The position numbers and the translations under genes are program-made. The notes under the pieces are model-generated. The model ran no database searches and was not told where the DNA came from. It saw nothing but the letters and a program-made list of their open reading frames with translations. A DNA stretch of 64,000 nucleotides from Rotaria macrura (lineage: Eukaryota; Rotifera; Eurotatoria; Philodinida; Philodinidae), in NCBI GenBank assembly GCA_900239685.1, contig OENT01000797.1, positions 1 to 64,000 on the forward strand, read 5' to 3'. This document shows, piece by piece, positions 1 through 11,440 of the stretch. Numbering within the stretch: the first letter of the stretch is position 1; each line of letters begins with the position of its first letter.

Positions 1-2284
1 AAATGCAATGAGTAGATTTCAAGGACCTTCATGTGTTTGTGAGAGAAACCCCATGGAAAAGGCGTGTATTGTTTGTTCATTCTCAGAAAAGAGATATGTT
101 TATGTGTTTGATTGCCCAGGTCGAATGTAGAAAAGCTGTAACACAGACAATTGGAGCTACATCCACGTAAGGCGAGAATTCTTTCAATTCATACGCTTCA
201 ATTATTCAGAACGTTTTCGTCATTGGAAGGTTCACAGAGGAAGACGACTCGTCTAATGAACTTATACCATGTGAATATTGTGATGAACTTTATCCTATCG
301 AAAGCATTGATACACATCAGGTTTGTTTGTTTTCATTTTTATTTGATTAAGTCTATGTCTAACAAGGATCTATGATGTCATGATATTTTAGAAAGTATGT
401 CGACATACACAAATCTCGATAAATCTTCAATCGGTAAATACACGTCTATTTTCTTTGCAAATTTCATAGTCAACCTACAAGAAGAATTGCATTGATTGTT
501 GTGTTTTTGTAATCTTTTAAATTCAAAAAGAATACTCAATATGATCAAGTACTCACTAACATCGACTCTTTCCCGACAAGTTGGAATCCGTCATCATTAA
601 ATAATCTTAGTCGTTCTACCCTTCAATCTAGAACAGACGAATACAATTTTGTGGCGCAATCTTTTCACAGTACACTACCATCGAATAATATTACCAAAAT
701 AGAACGAATTCAAAATCGACGTAAGAATAATTGGTTCCTCTATGTCTAATACTCATCGATCATTTTGATGTTTTCCGTCACAAAAGGAGTAAAAGTGAAT
801 TTAAAATAGACAATTGTTATTCTACTTCAAATTATAAGTGAAGTTCCTCTTTATCGGTTTGTTAAACATTGTTGAACACCTTCCAACAATCACCTACGCA
901 TGATTTTATCTACATGTATACAGATGATATGATAAAGTAACCAATGAGATATTATATATAACAGCTAGTGATGCAATATTTGCGTACTCGTTGCTTTTGT
1001 TTGACTCTACGCTTATAGTTTATGTCAAGACGAATTGAAGAAAATCAAACACCACTTTGTTTTCAAACTAAACGATATTAGCATGTGTTAAACAAAGCTC
1101 ATAGTATCTTTTGAGACTTCGTATAGGAAACATCTTAGGCTCAAACAAAAGAAGAGAAGAAGAACTCAACTCGTTATTGCACTATATCGAGCTTATTACT
1201 CTCACGTCAGTCTTATTCAAAGAATTTGTTATCACTTGAAAATCTGAAGAATAATACATATTCTATGTGCGCACTAATTTTCACTGAGCCCAAATTTATG
1301 GAACCGATACTATATTGGATACATGGATACTAATGTCATTTTAGAGTCGAGTACTTTCCCTTTGTCGATAATCCAGATCGAAGTCCAATAATATATCATA
1401 GGATTCCTAGATATATTTTTAATTAATCATTATATCTTCGTTTGGGTTTTGTACGGGGTGTTACAGGTTGGTATCGTCAATATGATGCTCATAAAGAAGA
1501 TTTTATTGAAAGATATGGTAAGAGTACTGAACGATGGCTATTTCACGGTGAGTTATGCACTCTTCATTGTTGCTCTTACCGATTTGAAATATATTTTAGG
1601 ATGTCGTAACTTAGAATCAGCTGAAGCCATTATTAATGATTGTTTCAATCGTAGTCATGCTGTTAATTGTGGTAAATGATTTATGCGTTAGCACGGGAAA
1701 AGAGATAAAATCAAAGCTGATAAAGTTTTTTTTTCACTTCTGTAGCTTATGGTCAAGGGATCTATTTTGCAACACATGCTCAAACGAGTCATGATTATAC
1801 TCAACCTAGTAGAAGCAAACTCAGATATATGTTTATGGGTAAGGATAATGTGTGCGATTCAATCTCTTGTGTTTTTCTAAAGTAAATTAATTGTTAAGTT
1901 TGGTGTAGATGTTTTTCTAAAAAAAATTAATAGGGCATCAATATAAAAAGAAAGATTATTTCAAAAATAAAAACTCTAGCATTATCATTTATGGTACATC
2001 TTGTTTAATTAATCTCTAGGATAATGCATAGAATGCTGATAAAAGAGCTAAATTTTTGTTTTTTCATTTAAAATGATTTACATCCAGATATCGTTTTCTT
2101 TTTGGTTTGTTATATTTATTTATTTATTTTTCTTTTAGTTCGAGTGTTAGTCGGCAGAACGACTACTGGGGATTCAACCACGCGTGTATGCCCTCGAGGT
2201 TTTGACACCACTGGCGGAGAGGATATTTTTGTGACTTATCATGATGCTCAAGCTTATGGAGAATATTTAATCGTCTATAAATAA
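1..2284 (+). CDS. PARP14/15-type ADP-ribosyltransferase, 3' part
   Basis: The gene enters from the left edge. Catalytic exons that join in phase are 531-720, 1467-1547, 1600-1671, 1746-1838 and 2139-2284, ending in TAA. They encode the PARP catalytic fold: the IERIQN helix, WLFHG (first triad residue His), YGQGIYFA (Tyr of the triad), the VLVGRTTTGD strand and the C-terminal FVTYHDAQAYGEYLIVYK block. That last block matches the mono-ADP-ribosyl transferases PARP10/14/15, where Leu or Ile replaces the polymerase Glu, so mono-ADP-ribosylation is the likely activity (inference). Upstream, 10-120 holds a Cys-rich CVC...CIVC segment that could be a RanBP2-like finger. About 210-318 holds CEYCDELYP...THQ, like a TRAF/UBZ-type zinc finger. 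Exon joins in 1-530 are uncertain. The 746-nt intron 721-1466 is ten times the local norm; I see no element in it. Confidence 0.85.
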
Positions 2285-3433
2285 TTACAATTATTATTTT
2301 TTATTTTTCATGCGCTTCATTTTTACACGAACGTTCTTATATCTGTTTGATATCCGTATGATTCATAGGACTTCTTGAAAATTTAACATGCACACTATCT
2401 TGCATCAATGCCACGATCATGATTGTGACATTCTATATATTCTCTCATAAGAATTCTATCAATCTATTAATTATAAATCGAGTTTCTCAATATAAAAATA
2501 TAAAATTAACTATGAAATCATACATACCTGTGTAATGAAGAGACTATTCATCTTTGTCATTGATATTCTACGTTATAATGTATGCCAAACATTGGAAACT
2601 ATGAATGATAAGTTCAGTGCTTCATAATATATTGAAAAAAATCAGTTAACAATAGAATAGTACTTGAGTGAATTGTCGGAAAAATATTCGAAGTCGAGTG
2701 ATAATTTCTATTGGAATATAGTTGAACGTCAACATCATAATAAAAATCAAATCATTAGTATATATATATATATATGTACTTTAGCTTGAATATGTCGATG
2801 ATTTTTTTAATGATTACATGCTATTTTAGTTTGAATATTAGAATAATATAATTTCCTTCCTTCCGATTAAGTTACTTGTGCTCCGTCAACATGCAACCCT
2901 ATGTCATTCATAAATTGAACAGAACAAAACTATAGATCGAAGGGATTTGAAATGTCAAAAGTATAGCTAGGACAGAACATATAAGATAGATGACGCTACT
3001 ATTCAACTCATTTCTGTATGAAATCGATATGAGCCATGTAAGAGTATGAAAATATCGTAGTGGATATATTTTAAACAAAGATTTTTGATTATAATTTAAA
3101 AATTGGATATTTTATTTTGAATAAAAACAACAATATGCAATGAAAATACTCGTTGAATAAACAAATAAACAAAATTATTGAACATTAGTCAGCATACACT
3201 TTTCTTCAGTTACGGGAACATTCATAATTCTTTTCTTTTCTTTTCTTTTCTCCGTTTAACTGTCAAGATCGACAGCTTGCCCGTTGGGAAGATTACGACC
3301 TTGTAGTAGTTCTTACTTAGATCAGAATCACAATTAAAGATGGTTGCTGCATATGGACAACGGCAACGAGTAAAAACTAAAATGAAAAGTTCCGTTGTCG
3401 TTTTACGTGACAATATTTTTTATGTTTTCATAG
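2285..3433. other. Intergenic, PARP to tetraspanin
   Basis: AT-rich spacer of about 1.1 kb. It holds the PARP 3' end, a short (TA)n run at about 2759-2775 and a TTTTC-type run at about 3231-3250. No conserved reading frame is visible. A 3' splice acceptor (TTTCATAG, ending 3433) closes the spacer 18 nt before the tetraspanin ATG. Confidence 0.6.
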
Positions 3434-3451
3434 AGTAATCTACGTTTTCTC

Positions 3452-4752
3452 ATGGGTATTAATGGTCTATTATTAGCCCTTGCTATCTTTATTATCATTT
3501 CTATGTCTATTTATTGGGGTTTTTTCGAACAATGGACTACGTGGACAGATTACACTATGGCTTGGGTAGACATCATTTATAAAATAATAATTCATCGAAT
3601 CTATTTTTATCGGATCTATTTTAGGTTGAGTTTAACTTTTTCATCTACTATTGGGATCGTTTGACTATCACTTATGTTTATCTTTCATGTATTTACATAT
3701 ATGGCTTTGTGCTTCTCACTAGTAAGATACAAAAATTTCCTAAGAATTTCTTTGTGAAAACTAAGTTTGTTGTTCTTTAAGTTATTGCAATGCAAATTCG
3801 TGGCTATCGTCAAAGAAATATTTTTCTTATGGAATATGTTCCTTATTCGTTGTTTTGTTTAGCTGTAGTAACAATCATAGGTGGTTTATGTTGGTTTGCA
3901 GTGACGATGTTAAATATGAATGCTGGATTTTTAACGCAAGAAACATTTTTACTTGAGAGAGTTCGTTTTCGTGGAAATGCATTCAAAGAAATGAAATATC
4001 GTGAACACTCATTTCATTTGGTTACATCTGGACTTGTACCATCACGTGCTTTTAGCGTGACCGCTTTTGTAAATCAGTAAGAATAAATAATAATAAAAGA
4101 ATATTGCCTGTCAAAATAAAAACACAAAAATAAAAACGTTTTCTTAAGACGTCAAAGAGATTTTCAATGTTGCGGCTGGAATTCATATCGGGACTATGCA
4201 AATTCATCTAAAACCGATTTACCAGATGACTGTTGTCGTAAAGTTCGTATTTTGTATTATTTTATTTATTTATTTTTTCTTAACTTACATCATATTTCTC
4301 GAATTCATTAGAAACGATTTGCTTTCGGTTGTGGTAAAAATATGTTAATCAAGCGTGACCCGAATATTGTTAATACACGTGGTTGTGGTCCATTGATGAA
4401 GTATTGGTATCGACGTGGTTTTTGGGAGAACGTTTTTATGAGTTTATTTGGAGTATTTATTGGTGCTTACATGTTATATGTGTTTCAACGCAATCATGAT
4501 GAATTTATGCAATTTCGTGACGAAGCTGATGATAAAAAACGTATTTTAAATTCTCAATCGATGGCTTCATTCCGTTCAATGAATAGTAGTGCGATAAAAC
4601 ATCCGCTTAAACATGGTTTGGTACGTTATCCATATAATTCTTCTGTTATACGGGGTTCGCCATCAAATGGCACAAATACTGGCTACGATTCAGATAATAA
4701 TAGTTCAAGTGTTCTTTATCAACCACGTGGAACATACAATCCAAAGCATTAA
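3452..4752 (+). CDS. Tetraspanin
   Basis: Five exons (3452-3565, 3625-3721, 3782-4076, 4149-4242, 4312-4752) join in phase to 346 codons plus stop. The four membrane segments are residues about 3-22, 48-65, 88-112 and 211-229. The large extracellular loop carries the diagnostic CCG motif (QCCGWNSYRDY), then PDDCC and RGCG, that is the paired Cys pattern of tetraspanins. These proteins organise membrane microdomains and partner receptors; no partner can be inferred here. The cytoplasmic tail after TM4 is long (about 110 residues) and Ser/Asn-rich, unlike the short tail of most tetraspanins. The donor at 4243 is GTTCGT, not GTAAGT. The ATG at 3452 follows an in-frame stop and an acceptor at 3433, so it is the likely start unless an upstream coding exon was missed. 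The orthologue within the family is not resolved. Confidence 0.83.
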
Positions 4753-4981
4753 TTGCGAGGCGAAAATTTTCGTCATGTTCTTACTTATACATTAAAAGTA
4801 GTCTATTGCATTCAGATATTTCCTTTTCGAATTCGTTGACATTCAATGTAATTTTTTTTGTCAGATATTTTATCTCAATTCATTACTTTTTCTTTAATTA
4901 CATATATATGTATATATATATATAATTAATGACATTCCAATTTTATGTATTTGTTCTTTTTTTTTTCTTTCTTCAGATGAA

Positions 4982-7278
4982 ATGTTAACTCAACATGAAT
5001 ATGATAATATTTCATCTCAAAAGAGTTGTTATAGTAGTGACACAAATGCAACAGTATCAGTCTTACAAAGATATTTGACAAAGACGACCACAACAACATC
5101 AACAACCGCAACGACTACTGTTGTTTCATCATCGCGTGTACAAAATTCAACACAAGAAATCAAAGTTAAATCTTCTACAAAAGAATTTCTTGCAAAACAT
5201 TACAATGATGTAAGATCAATTTCGACAACAATAGAGCATGATTTATTTATTTTTTATTTCAAAAGGCATATCCGATGTATAAAAATCCTCGTGGTCAATG
5301 CTTGATTATAAATGTATATAATATAAATGGAGCTGTACGTCGTTGGTCGGATTTAGATGTAAAATTATTGAGTGATCTTTTTCGTCAATTATATTTTAAT
5401 GTTGTTGTTTATTCTGATTTTAATGGCGATGATCTTGGAGCAGAGGTTCGATTATCATCCTTAATTTTGATTTTGTTTGTTTCGTGTTGTTTGAAAATTT
5501 ACTTATTTCTTATAGAATTTTATGAAAATTCTTAAACAATTTTCTCAATCTAAAGAACATGTGAATGCACAATGTTGTATTATTTGTTTGATGAGTCATG
5601 GCGAAGAAGGTTCATTAACAGTACAAGATGGAAAAAAAGTTTGCTATTGACATTGCCTAGATAAATACCAATGATTTCTTTTTTGTTTATTATTATTTTC
5701 TAGATTTATCATGAGCATGTATTTGATCTATTTAGTAATGTAAATTGTCCAAATTTAGCTGGAAAACCTAAACTTTTTTTTATTCAATGTTGTCGAGATG
5801 GTAAATAAACATTTAATTTTCATAAGACTAGAATGAATGAAATATGCCTAAGCAAATTTATTCTACAGCATAATCCTAGCATTCTAAATTAAGATCCCCT
5901 ATAGGTATGATCGTAGAACTTGTTCATATACGATCAAAGATCATCTATGACTAATGTCTAATACGAAGAGATGAATTCTTTTTCCATCGTACATTTCCAA
6001 AGACTCATTAGAAGAACAAGGAAAAGGAAAATGTCACTCACAGTAGATAAAATCATTAAAAAGATCCTCTATAATTTAACACATTGGAATACATTGTTGT
6101 GTGTAATATTAATTCTAGTATTGAATTGATTGTATATGAACAGTTGATTTTGGTTGTTTTGTTTTATTCAAGATCCTGGCGTTGGTCCAGTTGATGATGC
6201 TGGCTGTCATGTTCAAATACCGTTCAATGCATCATTCGATGATCTAATTTTTGATGATGATGATGAATGTGATAGTATGCAGCGTCATCATTTACCTACA
6301 ATGACCGATATGCTTATAGCATTTCCTTCACAGAAAGGTATGAATTTATTTTATTCGTGTTTTGTTTGTTAATTCATCTCAACAATAAATTGAAATATAC
6401 GAAGGTTTTACTGCTTTTCGTAAACCCCATGTTGGCAGTTGGTACATGAATGCTCTGGTCGATATCTTAGCTCAACATGCTAAAGATACCGATCTATGTT
6501 CGATGTTGAATATGGTTAATGGTTGTGTATCACGTGAAGTAACTAACAAAGGAAAAAAACAAACAGCTGAATATAAATCATCGTTTACAAAAAAAGCATT
6601 CTATTTTTTTCCCGGTATAATTTTTGTAAACATGCTTTTTCAAGATTTTATTATTCATAAGATATATTTATATCTGTTAAGGTTTAACGGGGAATCCATT
6701 GGCACCTATCGATTATTGTAAGTGTCATCGGATTATTATTCAATTTTTATTATTCTTTGTTTTGTTTTCAAAACTAGCTATTCACAATCGAAACAATGTA
6801 AATAGAATCGAAGTAATAACAACAATGAATAACAATATTGATTGTCAACATGATAGTTCATCGATGAATTTCGATGTCATAAAACTTTTTTTCATTGAAA
6901 ATCTTCTTGATAAATGGAAACATCTTGCGAGAGAACTAGATGTTAATGAGAATGATATTGATACTGTTTCACGTGAAAATATTTCACCAAAAGAAAAATT
7001 TTCACTCGTAAGTTCAACAATCAATTCTTTTTTCATTGGTTAACAAAAGAATTGCCATTTTCATAGATTTTGGATATTGTTGCTAACGCACGTCAGAATG
7101 ACATACGTCAAATACTCATTGATATGCTCAAAAGTCTTCAACAATGCCGACGAATATCATATTATTGTATTGAATAGATTTGTTTTTTAAATGTCTTATT
7201 TTTTTTCATTTAACACCTTGTTTTCTTCTAGATCAACTACAGAAAATGATTGCACCATATTATCCAGATTTGAAATAG
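4982..7278 (+). CDS. Caspase with C-terminal death domain
   Basis: Ten exons (4982-5209, 5266-5445, 5516-5638, 5704-5800, 6173-6337, 6405-6614, 6682-6717, 6778-7007, 7067-7166, 7232-7278) join in phase to 471 residues. The N-terminal 70 residues are Ser/Thr-rich with no visible CARD or DED. The p20 part has [13 protein letters not shown], the catalytic His in CLMSHGEEG, and the active-site strand [11 protein letters not shown] where caspases have QACRG: Cys and Arg are kept, Ala is Cys and Gly is Asp. An acidic linker ([12 protein letters not shown]) follows. The p10 part has [15 protein letters not shown] and ends [11 protein letters not shown]. After a short hinge, residues about 365-455 ([15 protein letters not shown] and following helices) read as a death domain. 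Caspases are Cys-Asp proteases of apoptosis and innate signalling; death-fold domains normally precede, not follow, the protease. The last splice (7167-7231) is less certain; without it the frame stops at about 7180. The gene starts 225 nt after the tetraspanin. Confidence 0.85.
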
Positions 7279-7646
7279 AAAAAAGAAATGTAAACATCCA
7301 TCGATCCGTCCATAAATGTCCATTTTGTACATGACTGTGAATGTGTGTTTAATAGTTCATTCCTTTTTCTTTTTGTTGTCGTTTTGTTTTTTTTTTGTTT
7401 TTATCTATTGTCATTTTATTATATAACTGTTGTGTTATCGAGATAGTCTCGTATAATAAGAAAAAATGAGGAAAGAACGAAAAAAAAATGACGCATTCAA
7501 TAAATCATATTTTCCTCTTCTCGTCCATTATAAGTACTATACGAGTCTAAACGAGACAGCCTACATACAATAGATTGCCTCTTCTATTGTCATAATAGAT
7601 TCTTTTTTTTTTCAGATATTTTTTTCATCGACAAAAAAACCGAACG
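7279..7646. other. Spacer between caspase and CRNKL1 genes
   Basis: About 370 nt, poly-T and AT-rich, holding the caspase 3' end. A strong pyrimidine-tract acceptor (CTTTTTTTTTTCAG, ending 7615) lies 31 nt before the CRNKL1 ATG with no paired donor obvious upstream. Confidence 0.55.
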
Positions 7647-10600
7647 ATGGAAGACGAAAGACCAGCTAAAGGACCGAAAATCGTGCCGGTATGAAAATTT
7701 TATTAATATCAGTTCATTATAATATATAAATTTTGCTTTTTCCTCTAAGGTCAAAAATAAAATGCCGGCACCGTAAGTTGATCGAATTTTTTATTGTGTT
7801 GAACTAGAAATGAAAAACATACCATAATTCTTTTCATATTTTATTGAAATATAGAATTCAAATAACAGCTGAACAATTGTTACGTGAAGCTAAAGAAAAA
7901 CAACTTGAATATGTAGCACCACCGCCAAGACAAAAGATTAGTGATCCAGAAGAATTAGCTGAATATCGAATGAAAAAACGAAAAGAAATGGAAGATGCTA
8001 TAAGAAAAAATCGTCAAAAAATGGTCAACTGGGTTAAATATGCACATTGGGAGGAATCACAGCAAGAAATTCAACGTAGGAAAAATTTTCTCAACAATCA
8101 ATTCATTTTCGAAAGACAAAACATATTCTTGTTCTCATAGGTGCTCGAAGTATTTGGGAACGTGCACTTGACGTTGATTATCGTAATATAGCTATTTGGC
8201 TCAAATATGCCGAAATGGAAATGCGTAAAATGATTGATTTTTTAATTTTCTTTGCCAATGAATTATTCTATCTGTTTTAAAACAATCCTTTAATTTAGGC
8301 TATAAACAAATCAATCATGCCCGTAATATATGGGATCGAGCTATTGCTATATTACCACGAGCTAATCAGTTATGGTATAAATATACGTATATGGAAGAAA
8401 TGCTTTCAAATATTGCTGGTTGTCGACAAATATTCGAACGTTGGATGGAATGGCAACCGGACGAACAAGCATGGAATACGTATATTAAATTCGAATTACG
8501 TTACAATGAATTGGAACGTGCACGTATGATATATGAGCGTTTTGTTATAACACATCCGGAACCTAGAAATTGGATACGTTATGCTAAATTCGAAGAACAA
8601 AACAATTACATAAAGTCAGCAAGACGTATTTACGAACGTGCCATTGAATTTTTCGGTGAAGAACATTTAAATGAACGTTTACTATTGGACTTTGCTAAAT
8701 TTGAAGAACATCAAAAAGAACATGAGCGTTGTCGAATGGTATATAAATATGCTCTTGAACATCTACCTAAAAGTTCATGTGAAGATATATTCAAAGCGTA
8801 TACAGTACATGAGAAAAAGTATGGCGATCGTACGGGTATCGAAGATGTTATTACAAGTAAACGAAAATTTCAATATGAAGAAGTAAAATAAAATGCTCAT
8901 CTTACGAGAAGCTTATGTTTTTCTATGCAAATTGAATATGTGTTTTACATCTCATTTAGGAATTGAAAGAAAATCCAATGGATTATGACACATGGTTTGA
9001 TTATTTACGTTTGCTTGAAAGTGAAGGAGATTTTGCTGTTATTCGAGAAGCCTATGAAAAAGCTATTGCTCAAATACCACCTATTCAAGTATGCTACATT
9101 TTACTTTCCTTGTCAATTGAAATCCAAATATGTCGCGCTAAAATGCTACACAAAAAATAGTTGAGTTTTTTTTGTTGACTAGCTTAGGATATCTATATTA
9201 ATCATATTGAATGGATATCTAGTTAGTATTTATTTTGTAAAGATTGTCGAGAATTACTATCAATGCAATTGAAATTCTCAAAAAACTAAAGAACACTGGG
9301 TAATACAATAAAACACAACACTGCTTCATTCGATTGATTTCTTTCATCTGTTTCATCTGAATTTAAATAGGCGTGTTCTGACATTACTTAATAAATCTTG
9401 CCTAGTAGTTATACAAGTGTTTAGTTTCGAGTTGCCTTAAAATATTGTTCATGATATATCAGAAAGCTCAGTTTCATCATACTAGGTGAGCGGATGATGA
9501 TTTTAAGAAAAATTTCAAGCATTAGAATTCTAAATTTTGTTAGATTCAAGATTTTCTCGAGAAAATATTTAAAAAGATCCTTGACATTGTATTTAAGAGG
9601 CGTAAGTTCGAGATCACTCAATTTCCAATTAGTCTCTATACTGATCACAGTCGTTATTTACTTGTTAATTGTCGTTTTCAAAGAAGTTTGTATGCATATA
9701 TATATCGTTTATTCAAACGTAGTAGTCGATCTCGTTCTCTTTGAATTTATTCGTATCTAAGTACTGAACGTAGTTTTTCTCTATCCATACAAGAAATGAG
9801 ACTATCAGTAAAAGTAGATTATGATTAGTCAGTATTTGAGTTTTTTCAATTTTTATTTTGAATTCTTTAGGAAAAACGATACTGGCGTCGTTATATATAC
9901 ATATGGATAAATTATGCTTTATTCGAAGAACTTGAAGCTGAAGATATTGAACGGACACGTGAAGTATATAAAGCATGCGTAAATTTAATTCCACACAAAA
10001 AATTTACATTTGCAAAAATATGGATTTACTATGCACAATTTGAAATACGACAAAAACAATTAACATCTGTTCGAAAGATTCTTGTAAATAAGCTCAGCAT
10101 AGATTATATGTATTTCTTTTACATGCGTCATTGTTCTTTTTTTATTACTATTGATAGGGTACAGCCATTGGTATGTGTCCAAAAGATAAACTATTTCGTG
10201 GTTATATTGATTTCGAAATTCAATTGAGAGAATTCGATAATTGTCGAAGATTGTATGAAAAATTTCTTGAGTTTGGTCCAGATAATTGTACAACTTGGAT
10301 AAAAGTAAGAAATGAGAAGTCTATTTGTTCGACAATGCATAATTACATCTCTAAAAAAAACATATTTTTTCAAATAGTTTGCTGAATTGGAAAGTATTCT
10401 TGGTGATATTGATCGTGCACGTGCTATTTATGAACTTGCTATTGAACAACCAAGACTTGATATGCCCGAATTATTATGGAAAGCATTTATTGATTTCGAA
10501 ATCGAACAACAAGAGTATGATCGTGCAAGAAGATTGTATAGTAAATTACTTAAAAAAACTCAACATGTTAAAGTAAGTAGTAACGATAGATATTCTTTTG

Positions 10601-11307
10601 TTGTTGTTGTTGTTGTTTTGAAATAAAATTTTTTCATTGTCATTTTTTTTCTCAACATGATAGGTTTGGTTGAGTTTAGCACAGTTTGAAGCATCGATTG
10701 ATGAATCAGATTCTCTTGATCGTGCCCGAGATGTATTTGAACAAGCATATAAAACATTTCGAACGGTAACTGACAAAGAAGAACGTTTAATGCTTGTTGA
10801 ACATTGGTTGGACTTCGAAGTAAAGATAAACCAACTTTGTATTAACAAATAACTTCTGAATGTTTCTATTTGTTTTTTTTTGCATCGTTTATAGAAAGAG
10901 AGAGGTACAAAAGAAAGTGTGCTACGTGTTGAACAATATCTACCGAAACGAATCAAACAACGTCGAAAAGTTATTAGTGAAGATGGAGTTAGTTTATTTA
11001 TTTATTTTTCTTCTTATACACTTGAAAATACATTATTTTCTTTTAGAGTGAATCAAGTCAATGGGAAGATTACACGCAACTTGTGTTTCCTGATGACGAG
11101 GCTGTTCAACCTCATCAGAAACTATTAGACATGGCTAAACGATGGAAAAAAGTACATGAGGTTGTACCAACACCAGCGAATGAAACTATTGATATTCAGA
11201 ATTCAACAGCCACAACGAAAGCAACGACAAGATCGGACACAGAAGAAGATGAAACTGCTCTACCAGAATCGCGTATTGATGATGAAGAAATGAATGATGA
11301 ATCTTAA
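7647..11307 (+). CDS. CRNKL1: Crooked neck-like protein 1 (spliceosome)
   Basis: Twelve exons (7647-7688, 7750-7772, 7855-8075, 8141-8224, 8299-8882, 8960-9088, 9871-10083, 10158-10304, 10378-10572, 10664-10819, 10895-10987, 11047-11307) join in phase to 715 residues, close to the 700 or so of animal orthologues. The N-terminal [13 protein letters not shown] and [11 protein letters not shown] segments are signature crooked-neck sequence. The rest is a solenoid of HAT (half-TPR) repeats with recurring W..Y...E and RAR.IYERA patterns, ending in an acidic tail. CRNKL1/Clf1/Syf3 belongs to the NineTeen-related complex of the activated spliceosome and scaffolds U2/U6 and catalytic-core assembly in the nucleus. 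Introns are 60-90 nt except 9089-9870 (782 nt), in which I recognise nothing. No domain is missing. Confidence 0.96.
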
Positions 11308-11440
11308 TACATGTTATCTCTCTTTTTGTGCTTGTATAATTAAATACATGTTTGATCTATTTTGTTTTCATGTAACATGAAATAAGACTTGTGAAGAGAG
11401 CAAATTTCTTTCTAAGTTATAGATAATTCTTTTGTATCGA
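11308..11440. promoter_or_regulatory. Very short CRNKL1-UNC80 junction
   Basis: Only 133 nt separate the CRNKL1 stop from the UNC80 ATG. A polypyrimidine-like stretch followed by an acceptor (GTTATAG, ending 11422) lies 18 nt before the ATG. There is little room for an independent promoter plus a 5' exon, so the two genes may share a transcript resolved by trans-splicing. This is inference from spacing and the unpaired acceptor. Confidence 0.4.

Noticed and set aside
6845-7036. Minus-strand frame over the caspase death-domain exon
   Set aside because: Antisense of the coding exon; the plus-strand reading gives the recognisable death-domain helices.
10546-10956. 136-codon minus-strand frame over CRNKL1
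   Set aside because: Antisense shadow of well-supported CRNKL1 exons and an intron.
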